From NCBI GenBank assembly GCA_012727965.1, contig JAAYFZ010000444.1:1-7217 (forward strand): a stretch of 7,217 bases of DNA. Direction: 5' to 3'. The position numbers were made by a program, and so were the translations under genes. A model generated the notes under the pieces. That model was not told the DNA's origin, searched no databases, and worked only from the letters and a program-made list of their open reading frames with translations. This DNA comes from Clostridiaceae bacterium. Its GTDB lineage: Bacteria > Bacillota > Clostridia > Saccharofermentanales > UBA5734. Shown here in pieces: positions 1 to 6,911 of this stretch (position 1 is the stretch's first letter; every line of letters begins with the position of its first letter).

Positions 1-325
1 CTTCGTACAGTGCGGCGAGGTTGGTACTGATGAGTACAAGATACCTCATCTTGATGTATCATCATCCGTTGATCAGGACGGCGTTATCCATATAACAATG
101 GCTAACCTCTCAGCTGATGCAGCTCAGGATATTGAATGTCCGATAGCACTTAATGACAGCCAGCAGGTTACTGCCAGGATTCTTGCCGGCAGCATGGAAG
201 ATCATAATGACTTCAATGAACTTTACCGCGTAGGCATCACGCCTTTTGCCGGGATAACCAGAGACGCAACTGGCTTCAGCTTCAAGATGCCGGCCTGCAG
301 TGTCATTGAGATCACCATCGGATAA
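1..325 (+). CDS. GH51 alpha-L-arabinofuranosidase, C-terminal end (partial)
   Basis: This is the last 107 residues of a gene that starts before the window; the reading frame enters at base 2 and stops at 323-325. The visible part, beginning FVQCGEVGTDEYKIPHLDVS, matches the C-terminal beta-sandwich of GH51 arabinofuranosidases. It has the 'DGVIHITMANLS' strand (family form: G.ihvslvNl), the 'ARILAGSMEDHNDFN' segment (family form: grvLt...m.ahNtf), and a final 'FKMPACSVIEITI' strand (family form: v.lPa.SVvvl.l). GH51 enzymes release alpha-L-arabinofuranosyl groups from arabinan, arabinoxylan or their oligosaccharides and are usually cytoplasmic in Bacillota (AbfA-like). The catalytic glutamates lie upstream and cannot be checked. 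The next gene starts 3 bases after the stop, so it is very likely co-transcribed. Family assignment rests on a short piece recognised from memory. Confidence 0.82.
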   Translation, partial: FVQCGEVGTDEYKIPHLDVSSSVDQDGVIHITMANLSADAAQDIECPIALNDSQQVTARILAGSMEDHNDFNELYRVGITPFAGITRDATGFSFKMPACSVIEITIG

Positions 326-328
326 ATT

Positions 329-577
329 ATGGCACGATCAATTTGTAAGCGCTGTTTGCTGGCCGAGCTTGATGATTTGAGCACCTATGAGAGTGTACAA
401 AAATATATCGGAACGATTCCGGCAAATGATAGAACAAATTCGCAAGAGTATGCCAGCAGGCTCGACAGATGTCGGGCCTGTGAGCATTTGCTCGACGGCG
501 TCTGCCATCAGTGCGGCTGTTATGTTGAGATGCGTGCGGCTTCGAGATCGCAGCGCTGTCCTAAGAAGATGTGGTGA
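329..577 (+). CDS. Small eight-cysteine protein, DUF6171-like
   Basis: An 82-residue protein with eight cysteines: C6-x2-C9 at the N-terminus, C48-x2-C51, C59-x2-C62 with C64 directly after, and C77. The layout, with 'RCRACEHLLDGVCHQCGCYVEMRAA' features around residues 47-71 and a final CPKKMW, resembles the DUF6171 family found in Clostridia, recalled from memory. The paired CxxC motifs suggest a structural zinc site or possibly an Fe-S cluster; no function is established. There is no signal peptide or membrane segment, so it should be cytosolic. The ATG lies 3 bases after the GH51 stop and has only a weak Shine-Dalgarno (GGATAA around 319-324), so translation probably depends on coupling to the upstream gene. 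The GH43 gene follows after 10 bases. Its place between two glycosidases may be chance or a conserved arrangement. Confidence 0.82.
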   Translation: MARSICKRCLLAELDDLSTYESVQKYIGTIPANDRTNSQEYASRLDRCRACEHLLDGVCHQCGCYVEMRAASRSQRCPKKMW

Positions 578-587
578 GAGTATACGT

Positions 588-2093
588 ATGAGCAAAAATC
601 TGACAATAGTACACAATCCTTTGTTTCTGGCAGATTTCCCTGATCCCTCAGTAGTTGTTACTGAAGATGCCGTATATATGACGACCACTTCGATGCATTT
701 TATGCCTGGCATACCGATAATGAGATCATACGATCTCGCCCACTGGGAAATCATATCCTATGTATACGATCATTTCGAGAACAACGCGGCTCACTGCTTA
801 GAGGATGGACAGAGCATATACAGTCAAGGCTCATGGGCAACTAGTTTCAGATTTCATAAAGGTATATTCTACGTTTGCTTCAACAGTAATGACATGCAAA
901 ACACTTATATCTATCGGACTGCTGATCTGGCCGGGTCAAAATGGCATCGCACTGTAATACCTGGCTTCCACCATGATCCGTCACTTCTTTTTGAAGACGG
1001 TCGGGTTTTTATAGTGTATGGAAATGGCACCATACATATCAAAGAACTCGAATCTGACTGCACAACGGTAAAAGTCGACGGCATCGATCAGGTCCTTCTT
1101 GACACGCCTGTTGTGGAAGGTCTTAACTGTGAAGGCAGCCATATCCATAAAGTTGGTGATTACTATTATCTGATGATGATTCAGTGGCCCAAGTCAGGTT
1201 CTGGACGCCGGATTCAATGGTGTTATAGAAGTGAAGAGCTTCTTGGCGAGTATACAGGTAAGATTATTCTTGATGACGATATGGGCTATCAAAACAATGG
1301 TGTTGCGCAGGGTGGCATATTCAAATTCAAGAATGAATGGTACGCGATGCTTTTCCAAGATAGGGATTCTGTCGGCAGATGCCCTGTGCTTATGCCTGTA
1401 AGCTGGCAAGACGATTGGCCAGTACTTGGTATTGAAGGGAAAATTCCACATGAGTTTGAAGTGCCGCTGCAGGAGAAGAAGGCTGAACCATTTACCAAAA
1501 GCGATGATTTCGAATATGAGACTGATAAATTACATTTTGCCTGGCAGTTTAATCACAATCCCGACGATAGATATTGGTCTGTTACTGAGAGACCCGGGCA
1601 TCTAAGACTTAAGAATGGTCAATTATCGAATTGCCTTGAGAATGCCAGAAATACTTTGACGCAGCGTACTACGGGCCCGGTATCAAGCTTTTACACCTGC
1701 CTTGATACCAGCGGTATGCAGACTGGCGACTGTGCTGGCATCGCTGCGTTTCAATCGCGTTGGGGCATTGCAGCTGTTACAGTTGATGACGATGGTAAGA
1801 GGATCGTCATGAAAACGGGTGAAGGTCAGGATGAGGTGATTGTTGAAAGTGTGCCTCTTCTTGCGGATACGGTACACCTAAAGGTTGAATTTGATTTCAC
1901 TGTCAGCAGAGATATTGCCATCTTCTACTATTCCTATGATTCGGTCAAGTGGATAAGACTTGGATCTGAACTTAAGATGATCTATCAGCTTCGTCACTTC
2001 GTCGGCTATCGTGCTGCACTGTTCAGTTATGCGACTGAGAAAATCGGCGGTTACGTGGATTTTGATTTTATGCGCTATGAACCGAGAGGATAG
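588..2093 (+). CDS. GH43 family glycoside hydrolase (arabinofuranosidase/xylosidase type)
   Basis: A 501-residue enzyme. The N-terminal domain (about residues 8-300) is a GH43 five-bladed beta-propeller and the C-terminal domain (about 310-501) is a beta-sandwich like that of GH43 beta-xylosidases. The expected catalytic triad is visible: general base D19 in 'ADFPDPSVV', pKa-modulating D130 in 'HHDPSLLFEDG', and general acid E182 in 'NCEGSHIHK'. GH43 enzymes act with inversion of configuration on arabino- or xylo-oligosaccharides; which bond this one cuts, and its subfamily, cannot be told from the sequence. There is no signal peptide, so it probably works in the cytoplasm alongside the GH51 enzyme. 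The frame stays open upstream to 387, but that part overlaps the cysteine-rich gene. The ATG at 588 has GGTGAG (573-578) nine bases ahead and places the typical N-terminal 'NPLFLADFPDPS' at residue 10, so it is preferred. The gene ends before the hairpin at 2133. Confidence 0.93.
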   Translation: MSKNLTIVHNPLFLADFPDPSVVVTEDAVYMTTTSMHFMPGIPIMRSYDLAHWEIISYVYDHFENNAAHCLEDGQSIYSQGSWATSFRFHKGIFYVCFNSNDMQNTYIYRTADLAGSKWHRTVIPGFHHDPSLLFEDGRVFIVYGNGTIHIKELESDCTTVKVDGIDQVLLDTPVVEGLNCEGSHIHKVGDYYYLMMIQWPKSGSGRRIQWCYRSEELLGEYTGKIILDDDMGYQNNGVAQGGIFKFKNEWYAMLFQDRDSVGRCPVLMPVSWQDDWPVLGIEGKIPHEFEVPLQEKKAEPFTKSDDFEYETDKLHFAWQFNHNPDDRYWSVTERPGHLRLKNGQLSNCLENARNTLTQRTTGPVSSFYTCLDTSGMQTGDCAGIAAFQSRWGIAAVTVDDDGKRIVMKTGEGQDEVIVESVPLLADTVHLKVEFDFTVSRDIAIFYYSYDSVKWIRLGSELKMIYQLRHFVGYRAALFSYATEKIGGYVDFDFMRYEPRG

Positions 2094-2132
2094 TTAATTA
2101 TTAAGAAACCAGCCAGTAATTTATGGATGATC

Positions 2133-2173
2133 ATAAAACAGCTTCACATCATTGCAATGTGAAGCTGTTTTAT
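2133..2173. terminator. Bidirectional intrinsic terminator
   Basis: A perfect 17-bp inverted repeat (2133-2149 and 2157-2173) encloses a 7-base loop. The stem core is CAGCTTCACAT paired with ATGTGAAGCTG. The outer stem carries AAAA on the left arm and TTTT on the right, so either strand yields a hairpin followed by a U-run. It lies 40 bases past the GH43 stop and 28 bases past the hppA stop, between two convergent genes, which fits termination from both sides. Confidence 0.9.
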
Positions 2174-2200
2174 CGTTCAAGTTATGATGATTTAAGCTGA

Positions 2201-4237
2201 TCAGAATATACTAACAGCTAAGAAGATCGCGGCTGACAAAGATGAAACCAGAGATACAACAGTAATCTGCGTATTTATCGATGGCCCTGCTGTATCCTTG
2301 AAAGGATCACCAACAGTGTCGCCTATAACAGCGGCTTTGTGAGCATCAGAGCCCTTGCCGCCGAAGTTTCCAGCTTCTATATACTTCTTGGCATTGTCCC
2401 ACATACCGCCTGCGTTTGACATCAGCAAAGCAAGCAGTAATCCAGACGTGATGTTGCCAGCGAGGAATCCGCCAATCGCTGTTACGCCGCCGATGAAACC
2501 GACAGCCATAGTGACGAGAATCGTCATTAGACCAGCAGGAATCAGCTCGCGAATAGCGCCAACCGTCGCGATATCGATACAACGATTATAATCTGGAACA
2601 ACACCTTCAACGCCTTCCTTTAAACCAGGGATTTCGTCAAACTGACGATGTATTTCTTTTACCATTCGCTCAGCATTACGATCAACGCCCATCATGAGCA
2701 TTGCCGAGAAAACGGCCGGAACTGCAATACCTGTAAGCATTCCGAAGAATACCAAAGGATCAAGAATGCTGAATAGCTGAATCTGACCGATTGCTTTCTG
2801 AACTATTTCCTGATAAGCAGCCAGCAGAGCTATGACGGTCAAACCAGCGGCACCGATTGAGAAGCCCTTAGTGATGGCTTTTGCGGTATTACCGGCGGCA
2901 TCCAGCTCGTCAGTAATTCTCAGTACTTCGTCACCCAGACCGCCCATTTCTGCCATGCCTCTGGCATTATCAACAATAGGACCATAAGCGTCGTTCGATA
3001 TAATCATACCAACGACTGATAGCATTCCTATTGCAGACATCGCAATACCCAGGAGTGGGTATCCAGCGCCCAAAGGCTCGCAAACCTTATATGCGGCCAG
3101 CGCAGCTCCTCCTATACCAATAATAGGTGGAAATGTGCTAAGCAGACCATAAGCAAAACCGCTGATAATGGTAAAAGCAGGGCCGCTTTGACAGGCCTTT
3201 GCTACATGCATAACGGGTTTGCCTTCGTCAGAAGTAAAAAGCTCAGAGGTAAATCCAATTATTACACCGGCCAACATACCAATAGATGTCGCAAGCCAGA
3301 GACGGAATTCAAACTTGAAGATTAATACTGCTGCAAGAGATAGCACGAAGAAAATAAAGTTTGTAAGGTATGTTCCTCTATTGAGTGCTTTTCCTGGATT
3401 TCCGTTCGCTCCAACCTTAGTGATAATAATACCTAGCATCGAAGCTAGAAGTCCAATTCCTCCGAAGCAGAAAATCAGATCAGTCTGACCTAAAGGGAGT
3501 GCCAGAACCATAGCTGCCGCGATCGAAGCAATATTAGAATCAAACAAGTCGGCACCCATGCCTGCGACATCACCGACATTATCACCAACATTATCAGCGA
3601 TAACAGCCGGATTGCGCGGGTCATCCTCTGGAATGCCTAATTCAACCTTGCCCGTAAGATCTGCTGCTATATCGGCTGTTTTGGTGAATATACCACCACC
3701 TGCCTTGGCAAATAGCGCAAGAGAGCTGGCACCGAAGCTGAATGCAAGAACGATTTCTGGATTTTCTGTTACAATGAACAACAAGGCTGCACCCATAAGA
3801 CTAGTGCCGACAACTGCCAGTCCCATGACAGCGCCGCCACGGAAGCCTGCCATAAATGATGGGGCAAGACCTTTTTGAGCTGCTGTAGCGGAACGAGTAT
3901 TAGCGATAGTCGCAATACTGATTCCGATCCATCCGGCTAAGCCTGAAAGAACTGAACCTAAAATAAACGCAACAGCCATCAAGATATTCAGTTTAACTTC
4001 GCCTGACCAGATCGGTTTGGGGAAGAACAACAGAATCAGAACGGATACAACACCGACGAATCTCAGCAGAACCTTATATTCACGACGAATAAATGTGAAA
4101 GCTCCATTTCGAACCAATAGACCCACATTCGACAACGGACCATCGGCGATTGGCAGCTTCTTGACCCAACCATAGAAATATGCAGCCAGGCAAAAAGCCA
4201 GTAAAGATACGATAATTGAAAAAATTGGCCACAGCAT
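2201..4237 (-). CDS. hppA: K+-independent proton-translocating membrane pyrophosphatase
   Basis: A 678-residue, very hydrophobic protein of normal length for bacterial membrane pyrophosphatases (usually about 16 membrane helices). It hydrolyses pyrophosphate and pumps protons across the membrane. The family's metal- and PPi-binding motifs are intact: 'IPEDDPRNP' (202-210), 'DNVGDNVGD' (215-223), 'NAGGMWDNAKKYIE' (608-621) and 'GDTVGDPFKDTAGPSIN' (639-655). The motif G449-N-T-A-K453-A-I-T456 carries lysine where K+-dependent members have alanine (GNTTAA). Replacing that alanine with lysine removes K+ dependence in the Carboxydothermus enzyme, so this one should be K+-independent and H+-pumping. 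A longer start at 4264 has no ribosome site; the ATG at 4237 is preceded by AAGAAGGAC with good spacing and begins 'MLWPIFSIIV', the first helix. It is transcribed alone, convergent with GH43 and divergent from the radical SAM gene. Confidence 0.97.
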   Translation of the reverse strand: MLWPIFSIIVSLLAFCLAAYFYGWVKKLPIADGPLSNVGLLVRNGAFTFIRREYKVLLRFVGVVSVLILLFFPKPIWSGEVKLNILMAVAFILGSVLSGLAGWIGISIATIANTRSATAAQKGLAPSFMAGFRGGAVMGLAVVGTSLMGAALLFIVTENPEIVLAFSFGASSLALFAKAGGGIFTKTADIAADLTGKVELGIPEDDPRNPAVIADNVGDNVGDVAGMGADLFDSNIASIAAAMVLALPLGQTDLIFCFGGIGLLASMLGIIITKVGANGNPGKALNRGTYLTNFIFFVLSLAAVLIFKFEFRLWLATSIGMLAGVIIGFTSELFTSDEGKPVMHVAKACQSGPAFTIISGFAYGLLSTFPPIIGIGGAALAAYKVCEPLGAGYPLLGIAMSAIGMLSVVGMIISNDAYGPIVDNARGMAEMGGLGDEVLRITDELDAAGNTAKAITKGFSIGAAGLTVIALLAAYQEIVQKAIGQIQLFSILDPLVFFGMLTGIAVPAVFSAMLMMGVDRNAERMVKEIHRQFDEIPGLKEGVEGVVPDYNRCIDIATVGAIRELIPAGLMTILVTMAVGFIGGVTAIGGFLAGNITSGLLLALLMSNAGGMWDNAKKYIEAGNFGGKGSDAHKAAVIGDTVGDPFKDTAGPSINTQITVVSLVSSLSAAIFLAVSIF

Positions 4238-4530
4238 AGATTTGTCCTTCTTTCTTAGTAACATTATTGTATGAAAAATAAACTGATCTACTAAGGAATT
4301 ATGAAGATGGGAAAACTACTCAGGACTCTGTATACACTGCTGTATCGGAGCCTAAAATAAACTGGCCAATCAGATGAATGATAGCACCTTGTTGATAAAA
4401 TATAAATATACTGCGCACATTTTCTCTGAATAGACAATAGCGGTCGAGTGAATTTGTGCAATTATTAATGTTCGCGAATATGGACTCATGGTCAGAGATC
4501 AGTTTAGTGTGCAAATACAGTGAAGTAATC

Positions 4531-4539
4531 TGATAAAAT
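4531..4539 (+). promoter_or_regulatory. Candidate extended -10 promoter of the radical SAM gene
   Basis: TGATAAAAT reads as an extended -10 element (TG, one base, then TAAAAT, five of six matches to TATAAT). No good -35 lies 16-18 bases upstream, which extended -10 promoters can tolerate. Transcription would begin near 4546, giving a leader of about 55 bases before the ATG at 4601. An identical 9-mer at 4393-4401 is a second, less likely candidate. Confidence 0.4.
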
Positions 4540-4547
4540 TATATTAA

Positions 4548-4564
4548 CTTGTATTAATACCAAG
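4548..4564. promoter_or_regulatory. Near-palindrome, possible operator
   Basis: CTTGTATTAATACCAAG contains the perfect 10-bp palindrome GTATTAATAC (4551-4560) and outer arms CTTG/CAAG that are one base short of an 18-bp perfect palindrome. It covers the expected start point of the radical SAM transcript and lies beside a minus-strand TATAAT, a position suited to a repressor. The cognate protein is unknown, and AT-rich palindromes also arise by chance. Confidence 0.25.
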
Positions 4565-4600
4565 AGGGTTCACAAGAAGGGAAAAGAGGAAGAGTCAAAA

Positions 4601-5467
4601 ATGCATTTTGCTGATTATAAAACAATATTATCTGCAAAAAACGGTATGAATCTCTACCGAGGCTGTACACATGGCTGTATTTATTGCGACAGTCGTAGTG
4701 CCTGCTACCAGATGGATCATGATTTCGAAGACATCGAGGTTAAGAGAAACGCCCCGCAGATGCTTGAGACTGAACTTAAGTGCAGACGTAAGCCCTGCAT
4801 GATTGGAACAGGCGCTATGACAGATCCATATATACCTCTTGAGGAGAAGTTAGGGTATACCAGAAGCTGCCTTGAGCTGATCGATCATTATGGTTTTGGG
4901 CTGGCTATTCAGACAAAATCTGCCCTCATTCTGCGTGATCTTAACCTGCTCATCAGTATAAACAAGAAGGCGAAATGTGTTGTACAAATAACCATGACAA
5001 CAGCTGATGAAGACCTCTGCAGGATCATTGAACCTAAGGTATCGACAACATTTGAGCGTTTTCAAGTTTTAGAAAAAATGCGCGATGCAGGTATTCCAAC
5101 AGTTGTATGGCTATCGCCGATTTTACCTTATATCAATGATACAGAGGAAAACCTTGATGGAATACTCGATTATTGCATCAGGTCAGAAGTCAGAGCTATA
5201 CTCAATTTTGGTTTCGGATTAACAATACGTGAAGGTAATAGAGAATACCTATATCAAATGCTCGACCGCAGCTTCCCAGGTATGAAAGAAAAATACATGA
5301 GAACCTTCGGTAAAGCATACATTTGCCATAGCCCTGATAATGAGAAGTTAGCGCGTAAGCTGAGAAGCGTGTGCAAGGATCACAACATACTCCTTGATCA
5401 TAAGGAACTATTTGATTATCTTCAGAGATACGTATCTCAGAATAGGCAAATATCGCTATTCGACTAA
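4601..5467 (+). CDS. SPL-family radical SAM protein
   Basis: A 288-residue radical SAM enzyme. The [4Fe-4S]-binding CxxxCxxC motif is at C22, C26 and C29 in 'YRGCTHGCIYCDSRS', a spacing and context typical of spore photoproduct lyase-like (SPL) proteins. A TIM-barrel-like core follows, with 'MIGTGAMTDPYIPLE', 'LAIQTKSALILRDL', 'VVQITMTTADEDLCRIIEP' and 'TVVWLSPILPYINDTEENL' all resembling the short SPL-like family of Clostridia. It is shorter than true spore photoproduct lyase (about 340 residues) and I cannot show that it repairs spore photoproduct; the substrate is unknown. The last residues, Q283-I-S-L-F287-D288, match the bacterial sliding-clamp binding consensus QL[SD]LF. The start at 4601 has AGAGGA (4585-4590) ahead. 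The degenerate DUF7000-like gene starts 16 bases downstream, and no terminator separates them. Confidence 0.93.
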   Translation: MHFADYKTILSAKNGMNLYRGCTHGCIYCDSRSACYQMDHDFEDIEVKRNAPQMLETELKCRRKPCMIGTGAMTDPYIPLEEKLGYTRSCLELIDHYGFGLAIQTKSALILRDLNLLISINKKAKCVVQITMTTADEDLCRIIEPKVSTTFERFQVLEKMRDAGIPTVVWLSPILPYINDTEENLDGILDYCIRSEVRAILNFGFGLTIREGNREYLYQMLDRSFPGMKEKYMRTFGKAYICHSPDNEKLARKLRSVCKDHNILLDHKELFDYLQRYVSQNRQISLFD

Positions 5468-5483
5468 TAGCAGGAGGTTCACT

Positions 5484-5736
5484 ATGGTATCACTAAATAA
5501 ATTGGTTGAAGAATACACTCAGCAGCTGTCGCAAGGCAGAATTTATCGATAAACTCAGTAAGATTGATATTGGTAGATATAGACTATCGCAAGTAAGTCC
5601 GGGAGTCGATTCGATTGTTGAATATGTACTTACTGAAAAACCTGATTTCGACAGTGGTGAAATATTGATCAACAAGATTGCATCAGAAGCGATCGAGTTT
5701 TCTGAGAAGATGATGGAGATCATCGATAATATATAG
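5484..5736 (+). pseudogene. Degenerate DUF7000-like gene with internal deletion and frameshift
   Basis: A strong ribosome site (AGGAGG, 5472-5477) precedes an ATG at 5484 that opens a 22-codon frame, MVSLNKLVEEYTQQLSQG followed by a stop at 5550-5552. This peptide resembles the N-terminus of DUF7000 proteins (LNKLVxEYxxQLxxG, from memory). From about 5530 the +1 frame continues as RKAEFIDKLSKIDIGRYRLS and runs through 'GVDSIVEYVLTEKPDFD' to a stop at 5734-5736. This resembles the C-terminal third of the same family, where 'GVDSIIEhiLvEnPdF' is typical. About 90 residues of the usual roughly 180 appear missing, and the two parts are out of frame. The change points overlap in CGCAAGGCAG (5530-5539), which suits a deletion between short repeats. 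The C-terminal part alone has only a TTG start at 5506 without a ribosome site. A sequencing or assembly error could explain a frameshift, but not the missing middle. Confidence 0.68.
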
Positions 5737-5748
5737 TAGCTCTCTGTA

Positions 5749-5757
5749 TGATAGAAT
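5749..5757 (+). promoter_or_regulatory. Candidate extended -10 promoter of the GntR-type regulator
   Basis: TGATAGAAT forms TG, one base, then TAGAAT (five of six matches to TATAAT). No clear -35 is present at the right distance. A start near 5764 would leave the upstream ATG at 5768 almost leaderless and gives about 49 bases of leader before the better-supported ATG at 5813. Confidence 0.35.
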
Positions 5758-5812
5758 TAGTTTAAATATGTTAGCCGATTTTTGGTTGAGTAATCTTATG
5801 TCGGGAGTTTAT

Positions 5813-6841
5813 ATGAAGAATTCTAGAGTAAACCAGACTGTACGTGATTATATTATTCGAGCGATTTTTGATGGTGTGTTTTCGCAAAGAAGCAGACTGC
5901 CTTCAGCTCGATATTTGGCGGAGCAATGCTGCACAGATCTAGCTAGTGTAGTAGCAACACTTAAGCAGCTTGCCGGAGATGGAGTTTTAGAAGAGAAAGC
6001 TTTCGGAAGATTCTATGTCGATTATGCCAATCAGCAAACAGCGCGTTCCATGGATGTAGTTGCTTTTGTGGCGCCGGCTCAGCGAAGGTTTTTCTCAATG
6101 TTCATAGATCATTTCCAGCAGATAGCCGACCGATTCCATTCGATGGTTGTTTTCGTCCAGCGTTCCGAGGAAGAACCAATCGAGGAGACCTTGCTGCGCT
6201 TATTCCAAAGAGGCGTTCGCAGTTCAGTCATTTGGCTTGATTATGAAAAAATCAACAGCAAGAGTGTGAAGAGACTTCATGATATGGGAATGAAGATTGT
6301 TTTCTTCGATATAACCATCCATTCTCCATGTGCTGACAGTGTATGCCTCGACAATGCTGCTGCGATCAGAACTCTATATAAGCATCTCGAGAATAATTCA
6401 TGCAGAAAAATTGTTTATGTCGGCAGAGAAAACCCCGAATTAAGCAGTTATATTGAGCGCGAACAGACATTTCTCGACCTGTCACCAAGCGGTCGCAACT
6501 ATCTGCTTCCCTGGGATTTTAAAAAATACCTGGCCAGTCCACAAACAAATTTCGTAATTGATACCTTCCGCCCGGAATTGCATCCGGATGGCGTGATCTG
6601 CAGTGATGGTGAACTGGGAATAGAATTGAAGAAGGAGTTTATCAATAATGGTATACACGATGTTGCATTAGTCTGCATTGATGATTTCGATGAATGTGAG
6701 AGCCTTGGTATCACCGCATACAGGCAGCCTTTTGAACGGTTTGCTGAGAGAATATACTATTGTTTGTTAGATCAAAGTGAGAATAACGACAGTTGGCAGG
6801 CGCAGAAACATCGGCTCGAAGGTGAGCTCGTTGTGAGGTGA
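5813..6841 (+). CDS. GntR-type regulator with LacI-like sugar-binding domain (AraR architecture)
   Basis: A 342-residue transcription factor. Residues 1-70 form a GntR winged helix-turn-helix: 'VNQTVRDYIIRAIFDGVF', 'RLPSARYLAEQCCTDLASVV' and the wing 'LEEKAFGRFYV' match the pattern LPSeReLA...s..tV..al..L...G.l. Residues 80-342 resemble the periplasmic-binding-protein fold of LacI/GalR regulators, with 'HPDGVICSDGELGIELKKEF', 'VALVCIDDFDECESLGITAY' and the typical C-terminal 'LEGELVVR'. Proteins of this make-up, such as Bacillus AraR, are usually repressors that release DNA on binding a sugar. The effector is not readable here; arabinose or a related pentose is a guess from the nearby GH51/GH43 genes. 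The frame is open from an ATG at 5768, but that has no ribosome site, while GGGAG (5803-5807) stands 5 bases before the ATG at 5813. No terminator hairpin was seen after the stop. Confidence 0.9.
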   Translation: MKNSRVNQTVRDYIIRAIFDGVFSQRSRLPSARYLAEQCCTDLASVVATLKQLAGDGVLEEKAFGRFYVDYANQQTARSMDVVAFVAPAQRRFFSMFIDHFQQIADRFHSMVVFVQRSEEEPIEETLLRLFQRGVRSSVIWLDYEKINSKSVKRLHDMGMKIVFFDITIHSPCADSVCLDNAAAIRTLYKHLENNSCRKIVYVGRENPELSSYIEREQTFLDLSPSGRNYLLPWDFKKYLASPQTNFVIDTFRPELHPDGVICSDGELGIELKKEFINNGIHDVALVCIDDFDECESLGITAYRQPFERFAERIYYCLLDQSENNDSWQAQKHRLEGELVVR

Positions 6842-6911
6842 ATTTTTCCGGCCTCCATAAGTTTTGACACAGCATTAGCAAAAAAAACAGACATGATATA
6901 AATTAATTAAT

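Larger units (their letters stand above)
4238..4600. other. Divergent intergenic region, hppA / radical SAM gene
   Basis: This 363-base AT-rich stretch holds no convincing gene. The hppA ribosome site lies at 4243-4251 (AAGAAGGAC on the minus strand). Just upstream of it in the hppA leader, a 7-bp inverted repeat (4254-4260 with 4289-4295, CTTAGTA/TACTAAG) could form a loose stem beside that site. On the minus strand a perfect TATAAT occurs at 4538-4543 but lacks a -35 at proper distance, and TACAAT at 4268-4273 has a weak -35 (TTAGTA) 17 bases upstream, so the hppA promoter is unresolved. On the plus strand the 9-mer TGATAAAAT occurs twice (4393-4401 and 4531-4539). A near-palindrome sits at 4548-4564. 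No recognised riboswitch was seen. Confidence 0.6.

Noticed and set aside
387..587. N-terminal extension of the GH43 reading frame
   Set aside because: It overlaps the cysteine-rich gene in another frame, lacks a GH43-like sequence, and the ATG at 588 has a ribosome site and gives the normal family N-terminus.
338..754. 138-codon minus-strand frame opposite the cysteine-rich and GH43 genes
   Set aside because: It is antisense to two well-supported genes, has no ribosome site and does not resemble a known family.
3219..3878. Plus-strand frames of 89 and 106 codons opposite hppA
   Set aside because: They are antisense to strongly conserved hppA motifs and have proline/alanine/threonine-rich translations typical of shadow frames.
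4238..4264. Longer hppA start at 4264
   Set aside because: No ribosome site precedes it, and the extra nine residues (MLLRKKDKS) are the translated leader and ribosome site of the start at 4237.
4471..4478. TTCGCGAA palindrome considered as a LexA (SOS) box for the radical SAM gene
   Set aside because: It does not fit the Gram-positive consensus CGAAC-N4-GTTCG in half-site order or spacing, so there is no support for SOS control.
4320..4514. 64-codon minus-strand frame in the divergent intergenic region
   Set aside because: It begins with TTG, has no ribosome site, and its translation looks like random AT-rich sequence.
5493..5723. 76-codon minus-strand frame opposite the DUF7000-like remnant
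   Set aside because: It is the antisense of a recognisable coding remnant and has no ribosome site; the plus-strand reading explains the sequence better.
6864..6869. Perfect TTGACA -35 box after the regulator gene
   Set aside because: No -10-like hexamer lies 16-19 bases downstream; the nearest (TATAAA at 6897) is 27 bases away.
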